From positions 310,001 to 374,000 of the forward strand of contig JAPQWV010000051.1 of the NCBI GenBank assembly GCA_027422505.1: a stretch of DNA of 64,000 nucleotides. The letters are read 5' to 3'. The notes under the pieces are model-generated. The model did not search any database. It was not told the origin of the DNA and was given only the letters and a program-made list of their open reading frames with translations. Source of the DNA: Craterostigma plantagineum. Lineage: Eukaryota; Streptophyta; Magnoliopsida; Lamiales; Linderniaceae. Each line of letters opens with the position of its first letter. The first letter of the stretch is position 1. Shown piece by piece: positions 33,560-45,790 of this stretch. The position numbers and the translations under genes are program-made.

Positions 33560-34980
33560 TGGACTTTCGATGCGTGCGAAACTTGCAGATTATAAAATTT
33601 ATAATACGAAATATAATCAACTACACTACGCTAAATAGGCAAGTGCACATATCAAAAATAGAAATAGTATAGCAATGGTGAGTTTCGAGTATCGAACCTA
33701 AATGAACTATGCAATTAAGAAAACTTATATCCTAGTGACAAAGGTTGGTTGATCGTGCAAAAACGTAAATTAACAATTAAACAACAAAATAGACACTAAA
33801 CGCGACTCTTTTAAAACGAGCGTATTTGAGACATTGAATCCTCCTAACTCGATAAAACCCAATAAAGATAATCCACGTAGTTTTCCTTCTTATTAGACCG
33901 TGAGAGTTCCTAATGCATGCAAAAACATCTACAACTAATCCTACGAATTCGATAGCTGGGCAAGCTTCCCTAACTACAAACCGTAGAACCGCATTAAACA
34001 TGATGATTTCTACTGTTAGATTTGAGTTTAATCCGGCGGGGTGGTTCAACCTATTTCTAGCGTTTGGTTTATTCCGTTCGCTTACGAATGGTCTAATCGT
34101 TCGTCCCTCTTTTGAGCGCAACCAATTTCCAGTAACTATCTTAATTACATAGACATGATCATGACAATAATAAGACTTCAATCACATAGACACAATTGAA
34201 ATTAAGATGATTCATAAATGAATCATAATAAAGATAAGGAATACTACGACAAACTATCAAAACAAAGTTTTAATCTCGCTAGGGTTCATCTAATCTCAAA
34301 TACAAGGATTTACCTACTCATATAGATAAAAAAAAAAAACAACAAAGAAGAAAGAAAATAACAAAGGGGAAAACATGATACGCTCCTAAAATTCGGCTCC
34401 GGTTGATTCCCACGTTCTTCGCTTGATTGGTATGTAAATCCCTGTTTCGCGCTTAGCGATCACCAGAAGGTGTTTCTAGGGTTCTAAGATCGTCAACAAT
34501 ATCATTTTATTTGTCTCCAAGGGTGGTATTATATAATATGGCATGAGATCTTCTATTTTAGGCAAAGATCCGCGGTTATTTGGCTTAAGTTGTGCGTTCA
34601 CGGCCGCGACAAAGTCAGGCTGATAAGTGTGTCTTTGCCGTCATTCACGGCCTCGTCTCCATCCTTCACGGCCGTGGATGTCTGGGATTGAAAAATGCAC
34701 CTTATGCTGCCATTCACGGCCTTAGTAGGTGGCATTCATGGCTGCGAAACCTTCCTTCACGGCCACTTTCATCTGATTCACGGCTGTGAACCTTCCGGCT
34801 CCAAAGGGGGGGCTTACTGCCGGCCTTCACGACCACACGCTCCATCGGTTAGGGCCGTGACACGTCCTTCATGACCGTGAAGGTTGTCGGCTGGTGGTGA
34901 GGCGCGTTTTGTCGGCCTTCATTCGTTTTCGCTCGTTTTCGATGTCTTGAAGGCTTACAAAGGTAAAATACGAGTAAAAT
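33560..34980 (-). repeat. Probable gypsy LTR relic with TTCACGGCC repeats
   Basis: Includes GGCAAGTGCACATATC followed by GAGTATCGAACCTAAATG, wording typical of LTRs of plant Ty3/gypsy (Tat/Athila-like) elements. A GC-richer section at 34590-34890 has the TTCACGGCC / CACGGCCGTG motif repeated about ten times. No coding domain remains. The duplicate is at about 46090-47495. Strand is uncertain. Confidence 0.4.
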
Positions 34981-35479
34981 AAAAAAGATGCAAATAAGCT
35001 TTAAAACAACTTATAGAGATGATCATACAAAACAACGTTTATCAACTTTCATCTTGAGCTATAGCAGAAACCTGTTTGGCTTGCCTGTTTGATGTTTAAA
35101 CTGAACCCACTAAAGGCGAACATTGAGCGAGCCGAGTTGCCGCGCCTCATTAACTAACACCCCTAGAGTAGCATGGGAAATTGGGTCGATTTGTGTCAAT
35201 TTCATATATGATTCAGGTTTAAACATGTTTGTTTTGTTTTTTGACTCGATTATCCCACTCAACTAACTATGGACTTGCTATTGATGGGCTTTGCACACCA
35301 CACTCCAGGATGTGGGACTAATCCAACGGGGTTTGAACCGGTCCTCTAGTTTGGTATGTCATAAGTTTGGCCACCAGATCATGTTCCTTGGGTATCTTTA
35401 AACGTGCCATGAACCTCTTTAACGTTCCATGTCAATTCAACATGTTTATCATACAAGGGATAAAATCCAAAATGATCTA

Positions 35480-36720
35480 TGATGTTTTCTCCATTAAACT
35501 AATTTAGCTCCGATGTTTCTGTAGAATTAATTTAGTCCCAATGTTGTCCGTTTTGAACAAATTTGATCCTTCCGTTAATGTCGCCATCATTTTGAATAAA
35601 AAAAACGACATGTGTCGACACGCGATTATCAGGCGTCAAAATAACAAAATAAAAAATTAAATAGGAAAAAAAATAAAAAATTAAAATAAAATAAAATAAA
35701 AATAGCGAGAGAATACAAAATATTAAAAATAAAAATTTAAAACAAAAAATAAAAATAAAAGATAAAGAGAGAATAAAATCAAGTTAGAAAACTATAGTAG
35801 CAAAAACATTCTATATTTGCAATTTTTTAAATCAAATTGATTTCATATTCAAGAGTAAGCTTAATCCAACCTTTTTATTTAATAAATGTGTCATAATATT
35901 AACCTATCTGTATAAACATATCATATTGTGTCGTTTTTGGATGACAAGTAATGTATCTCAAATTTTGGCACATATACCTCTCCTAGGCTTTTAGGTTCAG
36001 GGAAGACCTACTTTTATTTGAAACAACTATATCCTTTAAATGTTTAAGCCTAAAATAGTCTGCGATGTTTACCATGTTAACCAATTTAGTCCCGATGTTT
36101 CGCGGTGACCAATTTAGTCCCCGATGTTATCCAAAATGAATCAAATTAGTCACTCCGTCAGCCCGAGAGTCAATTTAGACGGCGATGCTATTTGCGACGG
36201 CATTAGCGACGGAAAAAAGTTAAAAATAATAAACTAAGCATTAAAATGAGAAAAAATTCAAAAAATAGAGTAACAAAGTCAAAAAAACAAGAGGATATTA
36301 CCAATAAATTAAATGAAAAATAAATAATAATAAAAATAAAATAAATACTAAAATTAAAATAAAATGATAAATCAAACATTAAAAATGAGGAAAAAAATCC
36401 AAAAAAAGGACAAATTCAAAAAATAGAGTAAAAATTAAAAAAAGAGAATATTACTATAAATTAAATAACAAATAAATAATAATAAAAATAAAATAAATAA
36501 CTAAAATTTAAATAAAAAATGATATATTAAACATTAAAATGAGGAAAAAATCCAAAAAAGGAAAAAATTCTAAAAATAGAGTAAAAACTTCAAAAACAAA
36601 AAGAGAATAAGACTAATAAATTAAATAAATAATAATAGTAATAATAAAAATAAAAAAGAAAACCAAAATTAAAATAATAAATGATAATTAAGAATTAAAA
36701 ATGAGGAAAAATCCAAAATG
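35480..36720. repeat. A-rich repeat with ACCAATTTAGTCC-type motifs
   Basis: Two stretches of phrases such as TTTAGTCCCGATGTTTC and CCGTTAATGTCGCC or GGCATTAGCGACGG (35480-35640 and 36050-36230) sit beside long low-complexity runs of A, AAAT and AATAA. It looks like a degenerate non-autonomous transposon with an expanded A-rich core. It is duplicated at about 48830-50050. Confidence 0.4.
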
Positions 36721-36945
36721 CATGTGTTTTTTATCACGAGCATAGAATTATTGCCTACACTTGAGAGTATTTCCTTGATTAAAGTTCCAAATGCACGTGT
36801 TTTTCAAGGTAGGAGGGGACAGGCAACATATGGGGTGATAAAGATGGGCGATCGATCTATATATATTAGGCCGCGTAAATAGATATTAAATTGTAAACGG
36901 AATAGTCAAACTCAAGACGGATCACATCAAATAGGAAACGTGATA

Positions 36946-37171
36946 AGTGATTGAGGGGAGGAGGCCTCAAAGGTCATGTGGCTAGGAGGTCAAGGGATCG
37001 AATCTCATCTCTCACATTCCTTTGAGAATTCTCCATGGGCCTAAGCCCATGACTATCGTTGTGGATGGGTTTGGAACATATCCATCTCACCTCGGGAATT
37101 AGTTCCACCTCTGGAGTGTGTGGCGGTTAGCCCCGGGTCGTGGAGGGATACCTCGGGACCGTAAAATAAAA
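36946..37171 (+). mobile_element. tRNA-derived SINE with 13-bp duplication
   Basis: Bounded by the direct repeat AGGAAACGTGATA (36933-36945 and 37172-37184). The body carries a B-box-like GGATCGAATCTC, the plant SINE phrases CCATGGGCC and GGCGGTTAGCCC..GGGTCGTGG, and an A-rich 3' end (GTAAAATAAAA). It lies about 240 bp upstream of LRR copy A. The duplicated copy is at 50293-50524. Confidence 0.75.
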
Positions 37172-37328
37172 AGGAAACGTGATAGAGATAACAAAATTGA
37201 AGATGAAGATTTCCTTAAAGAAAAAATTAGGATGGAGCAACTATATTTGACCGATATAAAACTCTTGTTTATCTACAATTTTCTACTGTGTGAAGCTCTA
37301 GTCAAAAGTCATTGCCGACAGAAATAAC

Positions 37329-37337
37329 TATAAATAC
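37329..37337 (+). promoter_or_regulatory. TATA box of LRR copy A
   Basis: CTATAAATA located 77 bp before the ATG. The same box is found at 40501-40509 (copy B) and 50683-50691 (copy C), so the core promoter was copied with the gene. Confidence 0.6.
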
Positions 37338-37413
37338 GTAATTGATATCCCCATTACTAATCCACCAATCTTCTCCACAACTTACAAAAAGAAAACAAAA
37401 GAAAGAAATCACG

Positions 37414-38083
37414 ATGAAGTCTTCAACAACTCTCCTCTTAATAACCCTTTCTCTCCTACCGTTATTACACTACATCCCTTCTTCCAAAGCCACCGACTTT
37501 CCGCCGTGCAACGCCCAAGACAAGGCGGTCCTTCTCAAAGTCAGAGACCACTTCGGCGGCCCAAACGGCCGACTCTCCGATTGGGACAACAACACAGATT
37601 GCTGTTCGGAGTGGAGTTTCGTAGGTTGCAGCAGCAAAAGTGGAAAATCGTACGGACGCATAGACACGGTGACTTTTAGCCGTTCTTGGGACTTTCGGGC
37701 ACAATACCTTCGGACTTTGGAGATCTTCCTTACCTTGGCTTCTTCATTTTGGCCGACAACATAGGCGTTAATGGCCCTATCCCCAAGGCATTTGGTAATC
37801 TCAAAAGGCTCTATCACATCGAACTCGACTCTAATGCCTTGACTGGGCCGATTCCTAAGGAGCTCTTACAGCTGAAGAACCTCCAAGTAGTTGATCTTTC
37901 GAAAATAAGCTGTCGGGAGAAATTCCAGCGTTGTCTTCGTCTTCGTTGGGAAAGCTTACGCAGTTCAACGTTTCGTACAATCAGCTTTGTGGGTCGATTC
38001 CTTCTGGGCTGAGCAAGTTTGGGAAGGCGAGCTTTGATCATAATAAGTGCCTCTGCGGTCCACCTTTGCGCGATTGCAAGTAA
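37414..38083 (+). pseudogene. Secreted LRR (PGIP-like) gene, copy A, two frameshifts
   Basis: The shared ancestral frame is 672 nt (223 aa): a signal peptide (MKSSTTLLLITLSLLPLL), a Cys-containing LRRNT cap (FPPCNAQDKAVLLKVRDHFG, DCCSEWSFVGC), about five LRRs of plant extracellular type (LSGTIPSDFGDLPYL, GPIPKAFGNLKRLYHIELDS, LTGPIPKELLQLKNLQVVDL) and a C-cap (CLCGPPLRDC). It resembles polygalacturonase-inhibitor-type proteins but is much shorter than the usual 330 aa. Copy A lost one G in the run at about 37687-37690 (shared with copy C) and one C near 37902, so translation stops after about 117 aa. Likely a pseudogene, unless the truncated secreted LRRNT peptide has a role. Confidence 0.85.
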
Positions 38084-38649
38084 TAATGCAATGGATGTGT
38101 TGTATGTATGGGGTGATTATGAATATGATGATGATGATGATGAATCTCTCTATGAAATAAAATAAATAAAACCCATTTTTACCCTATTAACGTGCTGTGA
38201 ATTTCCGTTGTATGCGCATTCAAAGGAAGAATGAAAGCTGACTTGCTTTCTTTGTGAGGCCTATCGTAAAAGGCGATAAATGACGAAGTAAAACTGATTT
38301 TGAATAAAACGTGGGTTTTGGCAAATAAGATATTATAGAAGGAATGATTGATTAGAGTTCTGTCGCCATCATCACATGGCAAATCCGTAGCATGTTATCT
38401 CATATCCACATTTTTGGATGAGCTCGTCACGTACGTGTGGCCTGGCTTAACGCAACGAGGGATCATCGAAAGAAAAGACACACAACAACGTAAATTTTTT
38501 TTTATATCATTTCCTTCAATTGAATATTGCTCGAGCTATTTATCATTTGGTTTTACTCCTTAAGCTCGGTATTATTCGCCTTTCGTGTTATGCGGGGACA
38601 TCTATTTTTATAGAAACATTAACAAGGTGTTAGGTGAGCTTGTAGTAGG

Positions 38650-38863
38650 TAGGCGGTGGTTCGGTACGGTACCAAAACTGTGATACCGTATACCGTATCG
38701 AAATTTCGGTATCGAAAAAAATCATACCAATACCATACCAAAATTTCGGTATACCTTAAATTTCGATACGGTATCATACCGAAATTTTGGTATGGTATCG
38801 GTATCATACCTTTTATATCATTCACACGGAGGGTTTTTTTATCATGCGTGTCTCCTAACTCGT
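38650..38863 (+). mobile_element. Left part of GGTACGG-type hAT MITE, block 1
   Basis: Begins TAGGCGGTGGTTCGGTACGG after GTAGTAGG (38642-38649) and contains CCGAAATTTCGGTAT repeats. It corresponds to the first part of the complete element at 58897-59608; the right part is missing here. Confidence 0.6.
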
Positions 38864-39389
38864 TTCAACGATAGAGAGCTGCAAGTTTGGACTGTAAGCT
38901 TCGTTTTTTTAAAAATAAATTTGACATTTTTTGTTAATGTAGATCTTGGGGCTTCGATAGGTGCATTTCTTCAAGGATTTCATGTCGGGCTATGTTTATT
39001 TCTTTGACTAGTGCTCGAATATGGGGTTTATGGCTAAAATTAAGGTTCTATTTCATTTGTCGATTGGGGTTTTGATATCTTTCAAATTAGGAATTTTTTA
39101 GCTTCTATCCATGAAACCTCATAAAGGTAACATTTGTGATTGTCTTGGTACGAGGCTTGGTTGTTTCTAGGTACTATAAGTTTCAATGCTGCCATTTGTG
39201 TTTGTTTCTATGTATATTATGTAGGGTAAACTCCTCCATACCACGTCTCATTCTGGGTACATTGAAGCTTTAGCTTGGGTGGTGAAATTTTTAGCGCATG
39301 TCTTCTCCTTTCTGTTGTGTATTGTCATCCATTCTGTATTAGATTTGGCAACATATCTTCTACTTCAAAGAATTCCCTCAAGGACTTAA
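38864..39389. other. Spacer between block 1 and GRF relic
   Basis: AT-rich; could contain the lost 5' exon of the GRF gene remnant, but no reading frame is recognisable. Confidence 0.35.
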
Positions 39390-39399
39390 GATACCAAAA

Positions 39400-39724
39400 T
39401 CAGACGTGTAAATGTGGTCATGTGACTGCGATTCGAGTTGTTGGTCCTACGAAAGCCACGAAAAGTAAATTATTCAGTAATTAAAAAAAATGAAGATTGT
39501 GACTTTTTTAGCTGGTTTAGTCGAGTAGATAGCCACATTGAGGATGATACGTTCGATAAAGATGTGCAATCAAAAAGACGTGATCTCAACACAGAGCATA
39601 TGGCGACCTAGGATATATGTGACGACTTGGCGAAAAGAATTGGGGTGCTCGAAACCAATGGAAAAATGCAGAAGTACATCATTGAAGTCATTGTCCTAGT
39701 CATTGCTGTGATAATTTTCAAGTA
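39400..39724 (+). pseudogene. GRF-type zinc-finger protein remnant
   Basis: A frame with TCKCGHVTAIRVVGPTKATK and then CDFFSWFSRVDSHIEDDTF matches the plant GRF zinc finger (CxCG...C...CxxFxW). It is followed by a short coiled region (DDLAKRIGVLETNGKMQKY) and a C-terminal hydrophobic anchor (IIEVIVLVIAVIIF). This architecture is common for small GRF proteins in plants, many of them transposon-associated. A frame break near 39481-39490 and an in-frame TAG at 39610-39612 disable it. No start codon could be fixed. Function of the family is poorly known. Confidence 0.7.
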
Positions 39725-40496
39725 GTTATATGGTTAAGGATCAATGTACTTCACTCATGTTCTTTGTAATGCAAACCGTTTCATGTAATGCATTGCAAAC
39801 TATTTTTAGCATCAGACCATTGTCTTGCAAAATCATGTTGTCACTAGTATAATATTAAGAAGAAAGAATGACGTGTTTGAAAGTGATAATAATTTTTGTC
39901 TAAAGGTTAACCCCCCAATATCGGTACCAAATAATCAAAAGTACATATAACTTGGTCACGTAGTCATGAAAAAAATAATTCGAACGACGTCGAGAAATGC
40001 TTACCGTAATTTGTAATGCCAATAAATAGATGTTTGTAATACCACTGCATAGATGTTTGTAATACCATAATTGTAGCGCCTCGTTTCCTTTTCCTTTATT
40101 TGCGCAGCTAATACATTTTTCACATAAAATTTTTCTCTTTTCTTTTTTCCTTTCATAACCATTCCTTTTGAATATAACGGGGGCGTACATCAGGTCTAGT
40201 TACTTTCATTCTTAATGTACATATGTGCACACAACATACTCAAATTAACTCCGTACAAACTTACTAGTGTTCCTTAAACTATATGCAAATGATGAACTGT
40301 GGGGAGTAGGATGAGAGTGTAGCCGACCGACCTTGAATCCATGCTTTCGTATGTGGATGCTTTCTATTTAGCCTGTTAGATATCTACAACAATGTAAAAC
40401 AATTATTCAGAATATGATCGCAACATGTTAATTCAATAGCAATAATCCATAACATGACATAAGTCCACTCTTATGAATGCCATAAAACCTTCTTAA
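39725..40496. other. Spacer before LRR copy B
   Basis: AT-rich, no gene or repeat family recognised. Homology to block 1 starts again at about 40497. Confidence 0.4.
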
Positions 40497-41748
40497 ATAA
40501 CTATAAATACGTAATTGATATCCCCATACTAATCCACCAATCTTCTCCACAACTTACAAAAAGAAAACAAAAGAAAGAAATCACGATGAAGTCTTCAACA
40601 ACTCTCCTCTTAATAACCCTTTCTCTCCTACCGTTATTACATTACATCCCTTCTTCCAAAGCCACCGACTTTCCGCCGTGCAACGCCCAAGACAAGGCGG
40701 TCCTTCTCAAAGTCAGAGACCACTTCGGCGGCCCAAACGGCCGACTCTCCGATTGGGACAACAACACAGATTGCTGTTCGGAGTGGAGTTTCGTAGGTTG
40801 CAGCAGCAAAAGTGGAAAATCGTACGGACGCATAGACACGGTGACTTTTAGCCGTTCTTGGGGACTTTCGGGCACAATACCTTCGGACTTTGGAGATCTT
40901 CCTTACCTTAGCTTCTTCATTTTGGCCGACAACATAGGCGTTAGTGGCCCTATCCCCAAGGCATTTGGTAATCTCAAAAGGCTCTATCACATCGAACTCG
41001 ACTCTAATGCCTTGACTGGGCCGATTCCTAAGGAGCTCTTACAGCTGAAGAACCTCCAAGTAGTTGATCGATCTTTCGAACAATAAGCTGTCGGGAGAAA
41101 TTCCAGCGTTGTCTTCGTCTTCGTTGGGAAAGCTTACGCAGTTCAACGTTTCGTATAATCAGCTTTGTGGGTCGATTCCTTCTGGGCTGAGCAAGTTTGG
41201 GAAGGCGAGCTTTGATCATAATAAGTGCCTCTGCGGTCCACCTTTGCGCGATTGCAAGTAATAATGCAGTGGATGTGTTGTATGTATGGGGTGATTATGA
41301 ATATGATGATGATGATGATGATGAATCTCTCTATGAAATAAAATAAATAAAACCCATTTTTACCCTATTAACGTACTGTGAATTCTCGTTCTATGCGCAT
41401 TCAAAGGAAGTATGAAAGCTGACTTGCTTTCTTTGTGAGGCCTATCGTAAAAGGCGATAAATGACGAAAGCGAAACTGATTTTGAATAAAACGTGGGTTT
41501 TGACAAATAAGATATTATTAGAAGGAATGATTGATTAGAGTTCTGTCGCCATCATCACATGGCAAATCCGTAGCATGTTATCTCATATCCACATTTTAGG
41601 ATGAGCTCGTCACGAACGTGTGGCCTGGCTTAACGCAACGAGGGATCATCGAAAGAAAAGACAAATTTTTTTATTTATCATTTCCTTTCAATTGAATATT
41701 TGCTCGAGCTATTGATCATTTGGTTTTACTCCTTAATCTCGGTATTAT
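40497..41748 (+). repeat. Partial third copy of the LRR block
   Basis: Corresponds to about 37326-38572 of block 1, from just upstream of the TATA box to CTCGGTATTATT; the SINE and the region upstream are absent. It is separated from block 1 by about 2 kb of unrelated DNA. Confidence 0.8.
40586..41261 (+). pseudogene. Secreted LRR (PGIP-like) gene, copy B, 4-bp insertion
   Basis: Same gene as copy A. The G run at SRSW/GLSG is intact here (four Gs), so the frame runs through the LRRs to about residue 160. A 4-bp duplication GATC at about 41066-41073 (GTTGATCGATCTTTCG instead of GTTGATCTTTCG) then shifts it and the protein stops at 41086 as a 166-aa product lacking the last LRR and C-cap. Of the three copies this is the least damaged. 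TATA box at 40501-40509. Confidence 0.85.
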
Positions 41749-41750
41749 TT

Positions 41751-42430
41751 AGGGATGACAATGGGCGAGTTTGTGGCTAATAATGAACATACCGTCTCCA
41801 TACCAAATTCCCGTTCTTAATACCATCTCCACTAATTCACCACTAAGAGCATCTCCAACGATTACTTCATTTATGTGTAAAACACAAAAATAAATTACGT
41901 CTTTACTCCAATGGGACTCTATATCTACCACTAATATTGTGTTGATCTGCAGAGATACTCTAGATCTACAGTACACACAATTTTCAACACAAAAATTGTG
42001 TTGAACTTTCTCTTTATTTATAATTTATTTAATAAAAAATATTTTAATTATATTTAAATATTTGATATTATAATAAAAAAAGTAAAACAATATTAATTTT
42101 TTAGTATTTATTTATATTTCGTTTTAACTTAATAAAATAATAACTAAATAATATGCTAAGTTTATATAGTTACTTAATTTTAAAAATTAATTATTATAAT
42201 TTATTGACTTTTTAATGGGTTGGAGTGAAAATTAGTGTAGAAAATAGAGTTTATGGGTTGGAGTAAAAACACATCGCAGCTGTAATATTGTGCAGAATTA
42301 ACTTTATTTTCATGCTGGGGGTTGGAGATGCTCTTATGATGAATTGGTTCGGGGATGGATAATCATCGTTCGGGGATCGGGATCCCCGTGGGGGATCGGG
42401 TTTCCCAGATTCATGTATATACAATAAATT
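41751..42430. mobile_element. Nested MITEs after LRR copy B
   Basis: Homology to block 1 stops at 41748 and TAGGGATGACAATGGGCGAG begins, a hAT-MITE-like left end; GGGGATCGGGATCCCCG motifs near 42360-42405 may be its other side. Inside lies a second element (41844-42336) with near-perfect TIRs TAAGAGCATCTCCAACG and TAAGAGCATCTCCAACC (read inward), the widespread GAGCATCTCCAAC plant MITE type. Outer boundaries are approximate. Confidence 0.55.
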
Positions 42431-42589
42431 CTTATTTGCAACAAAATATAAACTATGCAATATAGACAAATTAATATGTAAATATTGGAGTAAAAAAATG
42501 ACTTTGTAAATAAATAAAGCTCATTAAATTGAAAATCAATAAAATAGGAGTTTTTAGGTCGAAATTAATAAAATAGGGTACATGCAAGT

Positions 42590-43915
42590 GAGGGTGCCGA
42601 CACTTGAGGATCCAATGATGGTAAAGTAATCTGTCCACCCATATTTTCTGCATTCAAGAAGTTAGCAGGCATAGATGCACACATATGATCATAATTCAAA
42701 TTATTATTGTTGTTACCCAAATGCAAGTTTGGAGAAGGGCAGGGGGTGGCCTAGTGAAAGGAAAAACATTTTCGTCAAAAATTACATCTCGAGAGATATA
42801 GAAGCGACCCAAAGTAGTGTCAAGGCACTTGTATCCCTTACGCAAAGAATTGTAGCCTAGAAAAACACATTCCTTGGATTGAAAAGAAAGCTTTTGTTTG
42901 TTATAGGGACGGAGATGAGGCCAACAAGCACACTCAAAAATTCTTAATAACGAGTAATTGGGTGTTGTATTAAATAGACGTTCCAGTGGACACTTGTTGT
43001 CAATGACACGAGTAGGAAGGCGATTGATGAGATATGTGGCTGTAAAAAACGCTTCATCCCAAAATTTAAGAGGCACGGCTAGAGCAAGACCAATTTCAAC
43101 AATGTGACGGTGCTTACGTTCTGCCGAACCATTTTGTTGATGCGCGTGAGGACACGAAACACGATGCGATGCCAATAGAACGAAAAAATGTGTTATGAAG
43201 TTTCTGGTATTCCCCACCCCAATCGGATTGGACAAACTTAGTTTTAGTACTAAGGAGACGCTTAAAATGTTCCTGAAATTGCAAAGAGATACGAGTGACA
43301 CGACTTGATAGGGTAAAGGCCTGACTCACATCGCCCTTCTAGAAGACTTCTCTTCGACACCCTTAGTATAAAAGTGCCATGGATGGAATTCAAAAAAGAC
43401 ATTATCCCGAGAAATTTTATGAACGGAAAGGAAATGTTTGGAAATGTCAGGCACATGCAAAGTATGATGTAATTCAAGAGGACGAGCATCAGTATTAATT
43501 GAAGAATGACCAATATGCATAATTTGCAAACTGCATCGTTGCCGACTTGGACTTGTTCGCCTCCATGATAGCGTTCACGAATAGCAAGACGATCGAGATC
43601 ACTTGTGATATGATCGGTGGTGCCCGTGTCACAGTACCAATTAGGATCGATCTTGTGGACGGAGGTAGCCGCCATGGCTGCGGAAGGAGGCTCATCTTGA
43701 TAAGAGTCGTCCATCCTATACCAACACTTGATAGCGGTATGACCCATCTTACCGCATATCTGGCATTGAGACAGAGAAGAATTACCGCGGCGATCACCAC
43801 GACCATCAGAAGAGCGAAAGGGCGCACCACTCCGAGTAGTATTCTCTACAAGGATTTGTAGTCTAGTGCTAGTTAAGGAACCCCGTGTTTCCACCATGAT
43901 TGGATCCGGCATATC
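42590..43915 (-). pseudogene. Ty1/copia gag-pol fragment, frameshifted
   Basis: Read on the minus strand: a CCHC zinc knuckle (CQICGKMGHTAIKCWYR), the aspartic protease (WYCDTGTTDHIT) and a partial integrase core with gaps (QQNGSAERKHRHIVEIGLAL, FWDEAFFTATYLINRLP) and its C-terminal part (ECVFLGYNSLRKGYKCLD, FYISRDVIFDENVFPF). The frame changes several times and the integrase catalytic region is incomplete. No reverse transcriptase or RNase H follows. Probably a truncated copia element. Confidence 0.85.
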
Positions 43916-43989
43916 GAACCAAATTGATAGAAGGCAAATCGGGTTAAAGAGAAAACAACTTCGACAAGGCTGGTTCCTTATCGAAGACT

Positions 43990-44260
43990 CACCAAGACTG
44001 GTTCCTTGACGGGATCGAACTTTCTTAACTATAAACGTTTATAAAAATATTCGATATCAATTACAGGAGTAGTCTCTCCCTTTTATAATAGCTACTAGTA
44101 ACTAATTAGAGATTTATCTGCCTAGAATATCTATAATACTAGATATTTAATTTAAATGCCTAAAATATCTCAACTAACTATTATTCATGCTTCATATCAG
44201 TTAATTTAATTACGACAGGTAGGTGAATCTTTCATCTACAACACGTAAGTACCTACCTGA
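43990..44260 (-). repeat. Possible LTR of the 42.6-43.9 kb copia fragment
   Basis: On the minus strand it starts about TGTTGTAGATGAAAG and carries a TATA-type CTATTATAAAAGGGAGAG at about 44085-44100, consistent with an LTR promoter upstream of the gag fragment. No exact primer site or second LTR was found. Confidence 0.35.
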
Positions 44261-45790
44261 TATGTGATTATGTGACTCGCTGAACTATGTGTTTTACATA
44301 GAATCTAATCGTATGTTATATGCATGGCATATGCATATCATACCAGAGCGATGAGCATTTAGACCGAACGGTTGACGTATCGATCAGTGGGATAGATCGT
44401 GATTATTTTGATATATGACTCGTGGAGGAGTTGAGGTTAGTACTATGGCACCAGACGGTATTGGCGTTCGAGGCAGTGCGTTAACCCAAGTACGATAGAC
44501 TGGTGTGAGTTATCGGGCTCTTGCGGCTTGAGGCGTGAGTGACTCAGCTGCATCAGATCGATAAGTGTCCGGTGCATGAAGCTTGGGCCGCGAGTCAGGT
44601 GCATTAGGCCGATAAGCATCAACTTGTGTGGCTAGAGGTATGAGGCTGTCTGATATTTGCGGAAGGAGCGACTTGGTAGGAAGATGTCTGGCGTGATCGT
44701 TCAGACGGACTACGAGTATGGGCTGTCGCTTGAGATATTTGCGGAAGGAGCGACCCGATAGGGCAGTGGCGTGATAGTCCAAATGCTACAGCATAGGCTA
44801 CCGCTTGAGCATGAGGAAACTCGGAAGAATCCTACCTGGCTGTGATCGTTCAGAGTAGGCAACCCAAGCGCGGACCCTAGCTCTGTATTTTGTTGTTCGC
44901 GCGTGGTGCATAGTCTAGCCTAGGGATTGGGATTGAGATATAGGCATGAGAAAAGACAAAGTGTGCATCGTAATGTGAGGAATTGGGATTGGGATTGAGA
45001 GCACACTTGCATTCATGCATTTTATTCATCTACTTGGCAAATCGCTCAGTGTTTACGTGTTGTAGGTACTACCGAGTTCGACGTCGAGGTACGTCGCGAC
45101 TTAGGCAGAATGATGGCGGTGACTCCATAGACTTTTGAGGGTGATGTTGTACATGGATGAAGACCTATGAAGCGGCGTTTGGGTTTTATATTTTGGATGT
45201 TTTGGGGCTACGGCCTATGTATATATACAATCTTGTATACGATATTTTTGTGTAATATATTTATTTAGCTAAAATATTTTTGTTAGACGGGCCTTCCACA
45301 GCTTACGTTGTGGAAATCCGCCACTAATTGTCATTATAAAACGAGCGTCGCCACATATGGTCCATTGTTTAGTGTTTTTAAATGTTAGTTTAGACCATAG
45401 TAGTATCAGTATGTTTGATTGACGGGTTATATAAAGCATGTGCTATCTATAATAGGTTTAAACCTATGTATACAAGTTTAGATAAACGCACCTACTAAGA
45501 TAGCTTATTATAAATCCACTAAGCAAAGACACATTTAATTTTATACCCATTAATTTATATAAACCGTACTAATTAAACCCTCTTAAATATAAACTAAGCT
45601 ACCAAACAAGGACTAGTGACCGATATTATGTGACATCACTAGGGTATGGGCACTATTTATACATTTATTATGTATTTTTAAACTAAACATAAACAATGTA
45701 CAATTAGTATATATACGACACAAAATTTCACTTCCTCTTTTGAACGTGGACAAGATCCTTAACAGAATTTGGTGTCAACAACGGTAGCCC
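44261..45790. repeat. Unclassified repeat-like DNA and fold-back segment
   Basis: 44400-44880 is GC-richer and contains degenerate direct repeats (ATTTGCGGAAGGAGCGAC at about 44655 and 44739; GTGATCGTTCAGA(C/G) nearby), possibly an internal or LTR part of an old element. 45420-45620 resembles the fold-back MITE at 32625 (ACCAAACAAGGACTAG at the right end). No coding region is supported. Confidence 0.35.

Larger units (their letters stand above)
33253..38863 (+). repeat. Segmental duplication, block 1
   Basis: This 5.6 kb block is repeated in the same orientation at 45797-51716 and continues at 58537-59111 after a copia insertion. Homology starts abruptly at TTCAACATAATAAAATTG and includes, in order, a gypsy-like relic, an A-rich region, a SINE, an LRR gene and the start of a hAT MITE. 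Differences between the blocks are mostly substitutions and short indels. Block 2 additionally carries a TRIM insertion at 47503-48325. Confidence 0.85.

Noticed and set aside
44510..44782. 90-codon minus-strand open frame
   Set aside because: Lies in degenerate repeat DNA, no recognisable domain.
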